From: Pedobacter mendelii
GTDB taxonomy: Bacteria > Bacteroidota > Bacteroidia > Sphingobacteriales > Sphingobacteriaceae
Reading direction: 5' to 3'
DNA: 64,000 nt
Assembly: GCF_014635725.1 (NCBI RefSeq)
Contig: NZ_BMDJ01000007.1
Coordinates: forward strand, 62,001-126,000
The translations under genes and the position numbers were made by a program. Below the pieces are notes generated by a model that saw only the letters and a list, made by a program, of their open reading frames with translations, was not told the origin of the DNA and made no database searches. This document shows, piece after piece, positions 20,392 to 29,577 of this stretch (position 1 is the first letter of the stretch; every line of letters starts with the position of its first letter).

Positions 20392-21408
20392 TTAATCCTT
20401 AGGCGAATTAACGGTATCTTCAGGATGCTGTGGTGGTAAAACATCAACCTTTTTTTCTACAATAGTAATTTTTGTAAACACCGCATATTTGCTTGGCGAA
20501 ATGCCACCATCATATTTTTCTGCGTAAGCTTGAGTAAATTCTGCACCGAAATAAAGTATAACCGAAGTGTAGTAAATCCAAAGTAAAATAATAATGATAG
20601 AACCTGCTGCGCCAAAAGCCGAAACCGTACTGCCTTTTTCGATATAAATTCCAATAAGATATTTTCCTAAACTAAATAATACCGCCGTAAAAAGCGCACC
20701 AATAATTGCAGATTTCCATCTAATTTCTACATCAGGTAATACTTTAAAAATTATGGTGAATACTGATGTAACGGCAGCAATGGTAATAACATTATTTAAA
20801 ACTATAATAAGTAATGCCATTGTTTCATTGGCCACAGGTATAACATCATCGATTTTGGTTTCAGAAATTAGCGATACGAGTTTATCACCCAATCCCACAA
20901 CTACACTGTTAACAACAAGCGAAACCAGAAGTAAAAATCCCATTGAAACGATTAACGAAAAAGACAATAATCTATTGGTTAGCATTTTTAACCAGCCTTT
21001 TTTAGGAATGGGTTTTACTTTCCAAATCAGATTAATACTATCCTGAATCTCAATAAAAATTGCGGTAGCACCTATAATTAAAGTGCTAATACCTATTATT
21101 AAACCAATAGTTGATTGGCCCGATTTGTTAGCATGTTCTACAAATCCCTGAATTTGGGTAGCGGCATCTTTCCCAACTAATTCAGTTATTTCTGTAAAAA
21201 ACTTATCTCTGGTTTTCATTCGCTCACCAAAAAACAATGTTGCGGCAGAAAGTACAATTATTATTAATGGCGTAAGTGAAAAGATGGTATAATATGCAAG
21301 AGCCGCACTTAACTTCATTATTCTATCTTCTGCAAAACCTTTTCCGGCAGCTACTAGCAGATGATATAGTGCAATAAAGAAATGTTTTACCTTATGGATT
21401 ACTTTCAT
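20392..21408 (-). CDS. YihY/virulence factor BrkB family membrane protein
   Basis: A 338-residue inner-membrane protein with about six helices. Family features are the N-terminal helix region KLSAALAYYTIFSLTPLIIIVLSAA and the C-terminal GSIIIILLWIYYTSVILYFGAEFTQAYAEKYG-like stretch. The older name tRNA-processing RNase BN was a misassignment for this family; its function is not established. A polar, Pro-rich tail of about 30 residues ends the protein. It starts 8 bases after the tamA stop, so it is probably co-transcribed with tamB-tamA, and it converges on the hybrid kinase gene. Confidence 0.88.
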   Translation of the reverse strand: MKVIHKVKHFFIALYHLLVAAGKGFAEDRIMKLSAALAYYTIFSLTPLIIIVLSAATLFFGERMKTRDKFFTEITELVGKDAATQIQGFVEHANKSGQSTIGLIIGISTLIIGATAIFIEIQDSINLIWKVKPIPKKGWLKMLTNRLLSFSLIVSMGFLLLVSLVVNSVVVGLGDKLVSLISETKIDDVIPVANETMALLIIVLNNVITIAAVTSVFTIIFKVLPDVEIRWKSAIIGALFTAVLFSLGKYLIGIYIEKGSTVSAFGAAGSIIIILLWIYYTSVILYFGAEFTQAYAEKYDGGISPSKYAVFTKITIVEKKVDVLPPQHPEDTVNSPKD

Positions 21409-21415
21409 CGAAAAA

Positions 21416-23725
21416 TTAAAAAGGATAACCTATACCTATATTAAAAATTAAATTTTCTCTTCGCCAATCTTTATTTCCAAAAGCGATACTATCAAATACC
21501 CATCGTTGTCCTTCTGGTAAATAAGGTTTACGAACCGGAAAAGCTACATCCAAACGAATTACAAAAATTGTAGCGTCAACCCTTACGCCTGCTCCAGTAC
21601 CAACTGCAAGTTCATTTAGTGCATTTTTAGCCTTAAATTCAGAACCTGGTCTTAGCGGATCTTCTTTTCTCAACCATACATTTCCTGCATCGGCAAATAA
21701 TGCTCCATATAAAACACTAACTATTTTAAACCTAAGTTCCGAATTGAGCATTAACTTAATGTCTCCACCCTGGTCGGCAAATACAGCAGAATCTGCAACT
21801 TTAAATGTACCCGGACCTAATGCTCTGGCAGGAAAAGCTCTTAAATCATTACCACCACCTGCAAAAAACTGCCGCACAAAAGGCAACGAAGTACTGTTTC
21901 CGTAGGCATAACCATAACCCAGATTCAAACGGTTTGCCCAAATTAAGCTTTTATTAATTTTATAATAATTTCTAAAATCTGCTTCTAACCTAACAAACTG
22001 GGTTAATGGAATATTAAAAATTGATTTTTGATTTTGATCATTTTTTGGCGCAAACAAACCCCAAACGTTTCCACCAGTTTCAATCCCACCAAAGAAATAG
22101 GAATTATTTCTTCTGCTATCTTCCATTTGATTTGTATAGGTAAAGTTATAACTACTACCAATGATGAATTGATTTTCTAGTGTTGCTTTTAGCAATGGGT
22201 TAGTATCAAATAAACTATCTCTAACATTATCTGATGGGAAACTTGTAGAAATATAGCTTAGAGATATCGGATTTAAATTGTGTTCCTTGTAAATATTCTC
22301 TTTAAAATTGTAACCAAATTCACCTTTTAGCGCATGCAAAGTATATTCAGAACCACGATTAAGCATTTGGTACGATAGCGATGTTATCGTTTTTGGGATA
22401 AAAGCAGTAGTGGAATTTGGTTTGTAAAAAGGGACGATTAGTCTTGGGAAAGTTAATTTACCTTCGGCAGTTAAAGAAATTTGGTTTCTCCCTAAAGATG
22501 TTCCTCTTGTTTGGGTTTCAAAGCCTCCACTTAAACTAACATCTAATTGCTCTGCACCACGAAATAGATTTCTAGTAGTTTGCGTTACCTTCACTTCAGA
22601 CCCAACAAAATTGTTTGATTTACTTGTTCCAGTTACAGAAAAGGTTAACGAATTTTTTTTGAGTGGGGTTAAGTAGATGTTTAAATCCATTTGGTCGTTC
22701 TTGAAACTATCCAACGGCAAAAATTCTGCTCTAACATCTTGAAAAGCACCAACATTAACCATTCTGTTTAACGATTGATTGTGATCTTTCCTATTATATA
22801 GTTCGCCTTTTTGGAAAAATACTAGCCTATCAAATAGCCTTGGTTTGAACGTATTTTTATCATCATAAATATAAAAGTCATTGTACTCAATCGGTTTTAG
22901 CTTTCTTAATATGCTATCTCTTCTTAATGAATAGTTGGGGTAAATATTTATATTTTTGATGGTATAAGGTTTCAAACCGGCATCAGGAGCGATGTTTTTT
23001 ACTGCAACAGAAACATTTACTAAATTTTTTCCAATCGTACTGTCAACCTGCATAATTAAATAATCAGGACTGAAGTAGAAGTAGCCACGTTCCTTTAAAT
23101 CATTATCGATTCTAATTCGTTCATTTTTATAAACGTCTAAATCATAAAAATCACCAACTTTTAATAAGCTCTTGCCTTTATTTTCGTTTATAATTTTGGT
23201 TAAAACTCCAGTATCGGCCGGAAAGTTTATTTTATTAATTTTATATCTATCTCCAGTATTAGCCGTGTAAATTGCCTTACCTTTTTTGTCTTTTACAACG
23301 GTATCACCCGTAACCTCAGCTTGTAAATAACCTTCACTTATTAAATAGCTCGATAAAACATCATTGTTGTATTTTAACTTTACTTCGCTTAATAAAACAG
23401 GTGGTTCGCCTTGCTTTCTTAACCAGTTTTTAAATCCTTTTGGTTTTTTTGGCTCGCCGGCAAGATTGTAAATACCAAGTTTATATTTTATCCCTAAAAT
23501 TGATTTATTTGGTCGTGGTCTGGTTTTCGATTCCAAATCGGTTTTAATTTGTTTCTGATCATCAATTTTTTTTGATGAATCTGGATTTATGATAACTTCG
23601 GCGCCTGTGTATAAAACCTGACCCGGCTTTAACGATTTTGTACTGCTGCAACCTGCCCAAACTAAACAGGCCATTATAAATAAAAAGGGTCTAGTTAGTG
23701 GTCTCATTTTGTGCTTTCTCTTCAA
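21416..23725 (-). CDS. tamA: TamA-like BamA-superfamily outer membrane protein
   Basis: A 769-residue outer-membrane protein. The N-terminus is a lipoprotein signal with lipobox WAGC (Cys about 26 from the 23725 start), unusual outside Bacteroidota but typical of their TamA. POTRA-like segments follow (about 40-400) and then a 16-strand barrel (about 400-769) ending GIGYPF, with the FAGGGNDLRAFPARALGPG motif of the Omp85 superfamily. It should work with TamB (the upstream gene) in moving proteins or lipids to the outer membrane. The start may be 23725 or the internal Met at 23707; either overlaps the tamB end (35 or 17 bases). Confidence 0.9.
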   Translation of the reverse strand: MKRKHKMRPLTRPFLFIMACLVWAGCSSTKSLKPGQVLYTGAEVIINPDSSKKIDDQKQIKTDLESKTRPRPNKSILGIKYKLGIYNLAGEPKKPKGFKNWLRKQGEPPVLLSEVKLKYNNDVLSSYLISEGYLQAEVTGDTVVKDKKGKAIYTANTGDRYKINKINFPADTGVLTKIINENKGKSLLKVGDFYDLDVYKNERIRIDNDLKERGYFYFSPDYLIMQVDSTIGKNLVNVSVAVKNIAPDAGLKPYTIKNINIYPNYSLRRDSILRKLKPIEYNDFYIYDDKNTFKPRLFDRLVFFQKGELYNRKDHNQSLNRMVNVGAFQDVRAEFLPLDSFKNDQMDLNIYLTPLKKNSLTFSVTGTSKSNNFVGSEVKVTQTTRNLFRGAEQLDVSLSGGFETQTRGTSLGRNQISLTAEGKLTFPRLIVPFYKPNSTTAFIPKTITSLSYQMLNRGSEYTLHALKGEFGYNFKENIYKEHNLNPISLSYISTSFPSDNVRDSLFDTNPLLKATLENQFIIGSSYNFTYTNQMEDSRRNNSYFFGGIETGGNVWGLFAPKNDQNQKSIFNIPLTQFVRLEADFRNYYKINKSLIWANRLNLGYGYAYGNSTSLPFVRQFFAGGGNDLRAFPARALGPGTFKVADSAVFADQGGDIKLMLNSELRFKIVSVLYGALFADAGNVWLRKEDPLRPGSEFKAKNALNELAVGTGAGVRVDATIFVIRLDVAFPVRKPYLPEGQRWVFDSIAFGNKDWRRENLIFNIGIGYPF

Positions 23726-26700
23726 CGTTTCTTATTCTTCTAATTCTCTTCTTTTGAAATATCTCTTTAAATTTATTGTAATCAACTACAAGTGTAAAAC
23801 CTAATCCGGTTTCAATAATTTGTCCTTGAACAATAACATCGTTTTGGTTACGTCTGTAAGCTCTTAATCTATACCTTCCATCGGCAGATAATGCATATTC
23901 TACATTCACGTTTCCTGCAATATTTGTCGATTTTTCTCCTGGTGCTTGCGGACCTTCTAATGCAAATGAACTACCAACCGTTACGGTTAATCTATCATTC
24001 AGCAGCTTTTTAGATAAGCCAATTTCTAAGTCGGTTTTTTGCTGCATTGAGCCTGAAGAGTAATCTTCGGATGAGTTTACACCGAAATTTAAATCTACAC
24101 CCTGAATTAAATCAGAAGTTAAATTGTTAAGCTGCTCGGTAAGTAATTTACTCACACTTGAGCGGGCAAGAGTAGAAACACCGCCGCCACCACCTGCTAA
24201 ACTTTGGAAAGGGTTATTTGCTATAAACCTGTTTAACGCGAGCAAAGCGAAAACTTGTTTATTTAACTCACTTTCATCACGATTTACATTTAATAATTTT
24301 GTGTAAACAATACCACCAAGTGCTCCACGTTCATTTTCTGGCAAATCAAGTTTGAAAGATATAATTGGTTTTAGTAATTCTCCTTTCATCATTAAATATA
24401 CCTGAAATGGCAATTTCGTTTTCGCCTGAATGTTTGATGGATCATTAATTAAATCAATTGGCGCAGCATTAACTTCATATAAGGCGCTTAAGTTAACATT
24501 TGCTGTTGTTGGTTCACCAGTCCAAATGATGGTACTACCTTTAACCAATTTAAATTCTTTCTTACCCAATGGGCCAACAGATAAGTTATATGAACCATCA
24601 TTAATTTCATACCTACCTGTTAAACTGATTTTACCACTTGGGTCCATTGTAGCATTTAAATTGGCTTCACCACGAACTTTAAGTGCATCTCCGTTTGATG
24701 GATCTACAACTACATTAAGTTCAGCTTCTGGATCTATTGATACATTGGCAACTAAATTTATTCCCTTAACAGGCGATTTACTGATGCTATCAACTTTTAA
24801 GGCTTTTTGACCGTTAAATGGTGGCGCATCGGCATCAATAAATTGTACTATTCCATCCTGATCGATGACTGACGGATCACTTGAAGGTAATGCAAAAAAG
24901 AACTTAGTTCCCTTATTTACTTTGACTGTCATGTTTACATCGGGTTGATTTAAATCTCCCCGAACTTTGATATTACTGGTTAAGAAAACCGTTCCGTAAA
25001 TCAATTCGTTATTGGCTGCCGTAGAATTAATCGCTCTGAAATTATTCATTCTAATGTCCAATCCGAAGCGATAATTTTTATAATCCGTTGTGAGAATTTT
25101 ACCGTTAATGGTAGCTTTTTGATTTAGTGAATCAATTAAAGTGAAATTATTAAAGCTGATGCCTTCATTAGTAAATGAAATTTTTTCGTTAGGCATACGG
25201 AAATAAGAATTTACATAGGCCACATTAATACCTGCATTGTTGAAAGTTAAATCGCCAAGAATTTTAGGCGCTGTTAAAGCCCCTTTTACAGAAAGTGCTC
25301 CTGTAAGTGTTCCTGTTCCGTTTTTTAACTGACCTTGTGATAAACTTTCGATATTTTTCATCTCAATTTTATCGATGTTAACGGTTAAATCCAATGCGCT
25401 TTGAGGAGCTGTATAATAGAAACCATTTACCCTCATTTCATGAACACCTGTAAGCGCCACATTTACTTCAAAAGCATTTGCTGTATTATTGTTTATCGCT
25501 AATCGTAACGTACCCAACTGGTCTTTTTGGTAACGCAATTGGTCGATTGTTAAATTTGCTTCAAATTTTGGCGTCGAAGCCAAGTCTTTAACGTTCGCTG
25601 TTCCATTCAATCTTCCTCCAACTAGCGTCGTATCTGTTTCGGCAAATTTGGTTAAGGTTTCTAATTGGAAATCTTTGAATTGTATAGCTAACGGTGCATT
25701 TGGCTGAGTTGGATTACTATTTATGGATAAGGATTGGCCGCTATTACTGATTTGAAATTGATTTACTAAAATGCCTGATGCACCAAATTGTATGTAGTTT
25801 TCTTGAGAAACAACCCATTTTTGGTAATCCAGCAAAAGTTTCTGTGGGTCTAAAGTAAATTTATAATCTTTATTTATAGATTGGAATGTTCCACCAATTA
25901 CATATTTATTTTTAAGTTGTCTATCTCGAAGAAAAATATTTACACCCAAGTTGTTATTCGCTGCATCTCCACTTATTTCGGTGTTAAAAAGAGAGACTGA
26001 TGGACTTTGCAGAGCTTTTACTGTTAAAGCATAAGCAAGTTTATTATTATCGTTATTGATGTTTAAAACCGTTGTATCTACTTTGAAATCTCCATAAACG
26101 ACCTGCGGGAAATTCCCTTTAATTTGCAGACTATCTTTTTGTGTATCAATTAAGCCATAAAATTGCGACTGTTTAAAAACCGTTAATTCAGGTACAAACT
26201 GTTTTAATAATTTAGAATCGTAAACCTGAACAAAAAATCTCAAACGCTGATCAGGAATTTTTGTAACCTCACCAAATGCATAATATTTATTTATTTCGTT
26301 AATGATGGCATTGCTCACTTTCGTTAACTGATATTTACCATCAATTTTTGCAGAAAGAATTTCAGATTTTAATGTTAGTTCGTTAGCCGTTTCAGTAGTT
26401 TTTGCACGAACAGAAATGGTATCGATATTGATTTTTTGAGCGTCTTTTACAACCTGTAAACTGGTAATATCAACCGAACCATTTAAATAATCAGCATCAG
26501 CAGTTGTCAAATCTACTTTTACTAGGCCTGCTGCACTTAAAACCGTAGGACTGAAATTTAAGGCCTGAAGGTTAACTTGTTTTAAATTCAGATTGGCTTT
26601 AACTGCCGGATATTTGCCCGCCATGTTAACTTTAGCATCTAAAGCGAAATTTGCATTACTATCAGGCATGCTGCTTTTAATATTAATATTTTGATTGCTG

Positions 26701-28685
26701 TAGTTTCCGGCAAGGCTTAAATTACGATAAGTGTATTTGTTGTAATAAGCATTAAGCACCTTAGCATTAAATTTAGCATTGATTTTTTTAGGGTCTAAAC
26801 CTGTTCCTACTACATCTGCCTTAACAGAAACTCTGCCTAATTTTGGTTGCATTTTTAGTAACCTGCCAACGTTAAAGTTATTCAGGTTGACATTTGCTTT
26901 ATAACTTTCCCTGCCTTTTGGCCCTTTCATGGCTGCTGTTAAAACTGCACTACCCATATCCGTTTGGATATTCATGTTGGTGTTGAAGTCTGTCATAGAG
27001 CCTATAAATTTACCTTTCGCATTTATAACATTAGGCAATTCTATGCTTGGGGGTAACGATTTTTTAGGAACAACAACTAAAATATCGCCTTTAGTTAAAT
27101 ACAGTTTTTTGATGTTTAAATCGAGATAAGTTTTTTTAATATCGGGTAATCCTTTGGCAGTTCCACTAATATCAATTTGAGTATTTTTAAGTCCGCTGAT
27201 TTGTAAACGGGGAATATTTAGGTTATTTAAATAGCCATTTACATCTGCATTTAACTTAATTTTTTCATTACGATAATTGGCAGGAATTGCTTCGCTGAAA
27301 AATCCGGCATCTTTTAAGCCAATCGTTGTATTTTTGAAACTTAAAGCAAGTTTTACTCTTTCAGGATGTTTTGTTAAATCATCCATCGATGTAAAATTCA
27401 GTTCTGTTGCATTTTCGATGTTTGTGTTTGGTGTTTTTAAAACGAAGTTGCTCAACTTAATTTGCTTATCGTTATAAACTGCATTTCCTTTCAGTTCATT
27501 TAAAGCAAAGCCACTTTTCTCTTTTAACGAACAATTTTTAACATTGGCTTTAATGCCAGCAGCACTATAACTTACATCGCCGGCACCAAAACTTAACCCA
27601 GAAATTTTAAGGTGATTAAAATCCATTCCTTTTGCCGTTGCTTTTGCACCAAGGTTATCAAACTGAACATTGTTATCTGCCAGGCTGATGTTTTTAATCA
27701 TTAACCCTAAAGGAGATTTTTCGGGAACTACAGTATCTTTTACCTTTTTTAAATCGTTTGAAGGTGCTGGTTTAAAAGCAAAAAGAATATTAGATTTATT
27801 CAGCTTGGCATCATCAACCGTGTATTTGCTGTTAGTTAAATCTACTTTTAAATTTACCAAACCCAATTCGTTTACATCAGCAATTGCTTTGGTCGTCGAA
27901 ATCTGGTCTTCGTAATTTACTTTAACATTATGAAAAGCAAAGTTTTCAACTTCAATTAAAGGAAGTTTGCCAGTTTCTTTTTGACTGCTGTCTACACTAT
28001 TTGTTAGGTGCTGTGCGAGTTGTACTAATGGTTTTTGCTGTAAGTATTTTAAGGAAGTATTAGTTAAACTTAGTTCTTTGATTACATAATGCTGATTGGC
28101 CAAATCAAAATCTTTGATTTTTGTTTTGAAGGCACCCAGGTATAATTTAACATCGTTTCCTGCAACATCATCACGATAATTTATACCAATATCTTCGAAT
28201 GAGACTTTATCAATAGAAAATTTAAGCGTTGATGTGGTGTCTTTATCAACTTTATCCTGAGGTTTTTTTTGGTCACTTGCAAAAGCATCTACCAGGAAAG
28301 AAAAATTGAAAGTTGTATCAGGGCTAATTCGCTTAACATTTGCACGTATGTTTTTTAGTTCGATATTATTTATCTCGACTGTATTTTTCAACAGCTTAAA
28401 TAAGCTAATATCAATGGCTAATTTCTCTGCATATAATAAGGTATCACCTTTTTTATCTTCGATGTAAAACTTATTTAAAACAACGTCTTTCGGAAGCGCA
28501 ATTTTTATGCTTTCAAGGCTAACTTCTGTTTTGGTTTTAGTTTTAAGGTAATTTATGGCTTTGCCTTTAACAAAATTCTGCACCGCAGGGATATTAAGTG
28601 ATAAAGCCAAGCCAACAACAAGGATGATGATTGTGGCGATAACCCAGAGTAAAACTTTAAGACTTTTACGTACGTATTTATTCAA
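23691..28685 (-). CDS. tamB: TamB-like translocation/assembly module (DUF490/AsmA-like)
   Basis: A 1664-residue protein with one N-terminal inner-membrane anchor (about residues 10-30) and a very long repetitive beta-rich body predicted to form a periplasm-spanning groove (AsmA/TamB-type). The last 400 residues contain the TamB C-terminal domain, including MDPSGKISLTGRYEINDGSY and LDLPENERGALGG. TamB and TamA bridge the envelope. The gene overlaps tamA by 17-35 bases, which supports coupled expression. It is divergent from cdd, with a 146-base promoter region between. Confidence 0.9.
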   Translation of the reverse strand: MNKYVRKSLKVLLWVIATIIILVVGLALSLNIPAVQNFVKGKAINYLKTKTKTEVSLESIKIALPKDVVLNKFYIEDKKGDTLLYAEKLAIDISLFKLLKNTVEINNIELKNIRANVKRISPDTTFNFSFLVDAFASDQKKPQDKVDKDTTSTLKFSIDKVSFEDIGINYRDDVAGNDVKLYLGAFKTKIKDFDLANQHYVIKELSLTNTSLKYLQQKPLVQLAQHLTNSVDSSQKETGKLPLIEVENFAFHNVKVNYEDQISTTKAIADVNELGLVNLKVDLTNSKYTVDDAKLNKSNILFAFKPAPSNDLKKVKDTVVPEKSPLGLMIKNISLADNNVQFDNLGAKATAKGMDFNHLKISGLSFGAGDVSYSAAGIKANVKNCSLKEKSGFALNELKGNAVYNDKQIKLSNFVLKTPNTNIENATELNFTSMDDLTKHPERVKLALSFKNTTIGLKDAGFFSEAIPANYRNEKIKLNADVNGYLNNLNIPRLQISGLKNTQIDISGTAKGLPDIKKTYLDLNIKKLYLTKGDILVVVPKKSLPPSIELPNVINAKGKFIGSMTDFNTNMNIQTDMGSAVLTAAMKGPKGRESYKANVNLNNFNVGRLLKMQPKLGRVSVKADVVGTGLDPKKINAKFNAKVLNAYYNKYTYRNLSLAGNYSNQNINIKSSMPDSNANFALDAKVNMAGKYPAVKANLNLKQVNLQALNFSPTVLSAAGLVKVDLTTADADYLNGSVDITSLQVVKDAQKINIDTISVRAKTTETANELTLKSEILSAKIDGKYQLTKVSNAIINEINKYYAFGEVTKIPDQRLRFFVQVYDSKLLKQFVPELTVFKQSQFYGLIDTQKDSLQIKGNFPQVVYGDFKVDTTVLNINNDNNKLAYALTVKALQSPSVSLFNTEISGDAANNNLGVNIFLRDRQLKNKYVIGGTFQSINKDYKFTLDPQKLLLDYQKWVVSQENYIQFGASGILVNQFQISNSGQSLSINSNPTQPNAPLAIQFKDFQLETLTKFAETDTTLVGGRLNGTANVKDLASTPKFEANLTIDQLRYQKDQLGTLRLAINNNTANAFEVNVALTGVHEMRVNGFYYTAPQSALDLTVNIDKIEMKNIESLSQGQLKNGTGTLTGALSVKGALTAPKILGDLTFNNAGINVAYVNSYFRMPNEKISFTNEGISFNNFTLIDSLNQKATINGKILTTDYKNYRFGLDIRMNNFRAINSTAANNELIYGTVFLTSNIKVRGDLNQPDVNMTVKVNKGTKFFFALPSSDPSVIDQDGIVQFIDADAPPFNGQKALKVDSISKSPVKGINLVANVSIDPEAELNVVVDPSNGDALKVRGEANLNATMDPSGKISLTGRYEINDGSYNLSVGPLGKKEFKLVKGSTIIWTGEPTTANVNLSALYEVNAAPIDLINDPSNIQAKTKLPFQVYLMMKGELLKPIISFKLDLPENERGALGGIVYTKLLNVNRDESELNKQVFALLALNRFIANNPFQSLAGGGGGVSTLARSSVSKLLTEQLNNLTSDLIQGVDLNFGVNSSEDYSSGSMQQKTDLEIGLSKKLLNDRLTVTVGSSFALEGPQAPGEKSTNIAGNVNVEYALSADGRYRLRAYRRNQNDVIVQGQIIETGLGFTLVVDYNKFKEIFQKKRIRRIRNVEEKAQNETTN

Positions 28686-28831
28686 AACTGATTATGTTTG
28701 GTGATTTTTCAAATGCTAAAAGCATGCCATGAAATTAATTTGATGGCAGATTATGTAAATAATACAAAAAATAACTTAAATTGTTCGCCCTGCTGAAAAA
28801 TTTAATGTTGGCAGTTTTATAATTTGTTAAA

Positions 28832-29320
28832 ATGAATTCAATAAATTTAAATATAAGCTTTGAACAATACGAAGGCATTGAGGAATTGAACGAAAAAGAT
28901 AGGTTGCTTTGTGAATTATCAGAACAAGCATTAGAAAGTTCTTACTCACCTTATTCAAAATTCAGGGTTGGTACTGCAATCCGCTTAAAATCAGGCGAAA
29001 TAATTTTAGGCAGCAATCAGGAAAACCTGGCTTATCCTTCTGGCCTGTGTGCCGAGCGTGTAGCACTTTTTTCAATCGGATCTGCCTATCCAAATGCGGT
29101 AATCGAAAGTATGGCCATCACCGCTCAAACTGATAACTTCGAAATTTTAAAACCGGTAACTTCTTGTGGTGGTTGTTTGCAAGTTATGGCTGAGTTTGAG
29201 CGTAAGCAAAATGCGCCAATTGAAGTGATTTTTTATTGTTTAAATGGCGAAATTTTAAAGGTGCCAAGTGTAAAAAGTTTATTGCCTTTTGCTTTTGTTG
29301 AGGATAGGCTGGAGAAATAA
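28832..29320 (+). CDS. cdd: Cytidine deaminase
   Basis: A 162-residue zinc enzyme that deaminates cytidine or deoxycytidine to the uridine form for pyrimidine salvage. The zinc-binding and catalytic motifs are present: CAE at residues 73-75 (LCAERVALF) and C-G-G-C at 112-115. The usual second motif is PCGxCRQ; here it reads TSCGGCLQ, so the preceding Pro is replaced but both zinc cysteines remain. The length is a little above that of the compact form. It stands alone, divergent from tamB. Confidence 0.92.
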   Translation: MNSINLNISFEQYEGIEELNEKDRLLCELSEQALESSYSPYSKFRVGTAIRLKSGEIILGSNQENLAYPSGLCAERVALFSIGSAYPNAVIESMAITAQTDNFEILKPVTSCGGCLQVMAEFERKQNAPIEVIFYCLNGEILKVPSVKSLLPFAFVEDRLEK

Positions 29321-29400
29321 GCTTTTTGTAAAAGCTACTGATGAGTTAGATAATTATTAAGATTTTTTGGAAATGAAAGGTTCGGTAATTCTTCCGGAAC

Positions 29401-29464
29401 AGCAGTCCCGCCATTCGCTATAGCCCTCATGAAATATTCGGTGCTGCCGCTGTTGTCGGGTTTA
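29401..29464 (-). repeat. Dispersed palindromic repeat family C, copy 2
   Basis: Read on the minus strand this starts AAACCCGACAACAGCGGCAG and contains gagggctatagcgaatggcg, matching copy 1 at 14314-14383. It lies in the 257-base gap between cdd and the PNGase F-like gene. Confidence 0.65.
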
Positions 29465-29555
29465 TAATTATCAGTTTGCGCTCCTTGGTAGCCAACTAGG
29501 CGGTTATTCATTGGGTTACCCTCTTCCTAATCAAGAGATACTGAATTATCTTATT

Positions 29556-29563
29556 TATATTTG
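29556..29563 (+). promoter_or_regulatory. -7 promoter element (TATATTTG)
   Basis: A perfect match to the Bacteroidota -7 consensus TAnnTTTG, 15 bases upstream of the ATG at 29578. No clear -33 TTTG is seen at the right distance, so this is tentative. It implies a very short leader. Confidence 0.45.
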
Positions 29564-29577
29564 ATTTTTCAAAATCC

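Noticed and set aside
24430..24810. 126-residue frame antisense to tamB
   Set aside because: It lies wholly inside tamB, which has strong family support; typical shadow frame.
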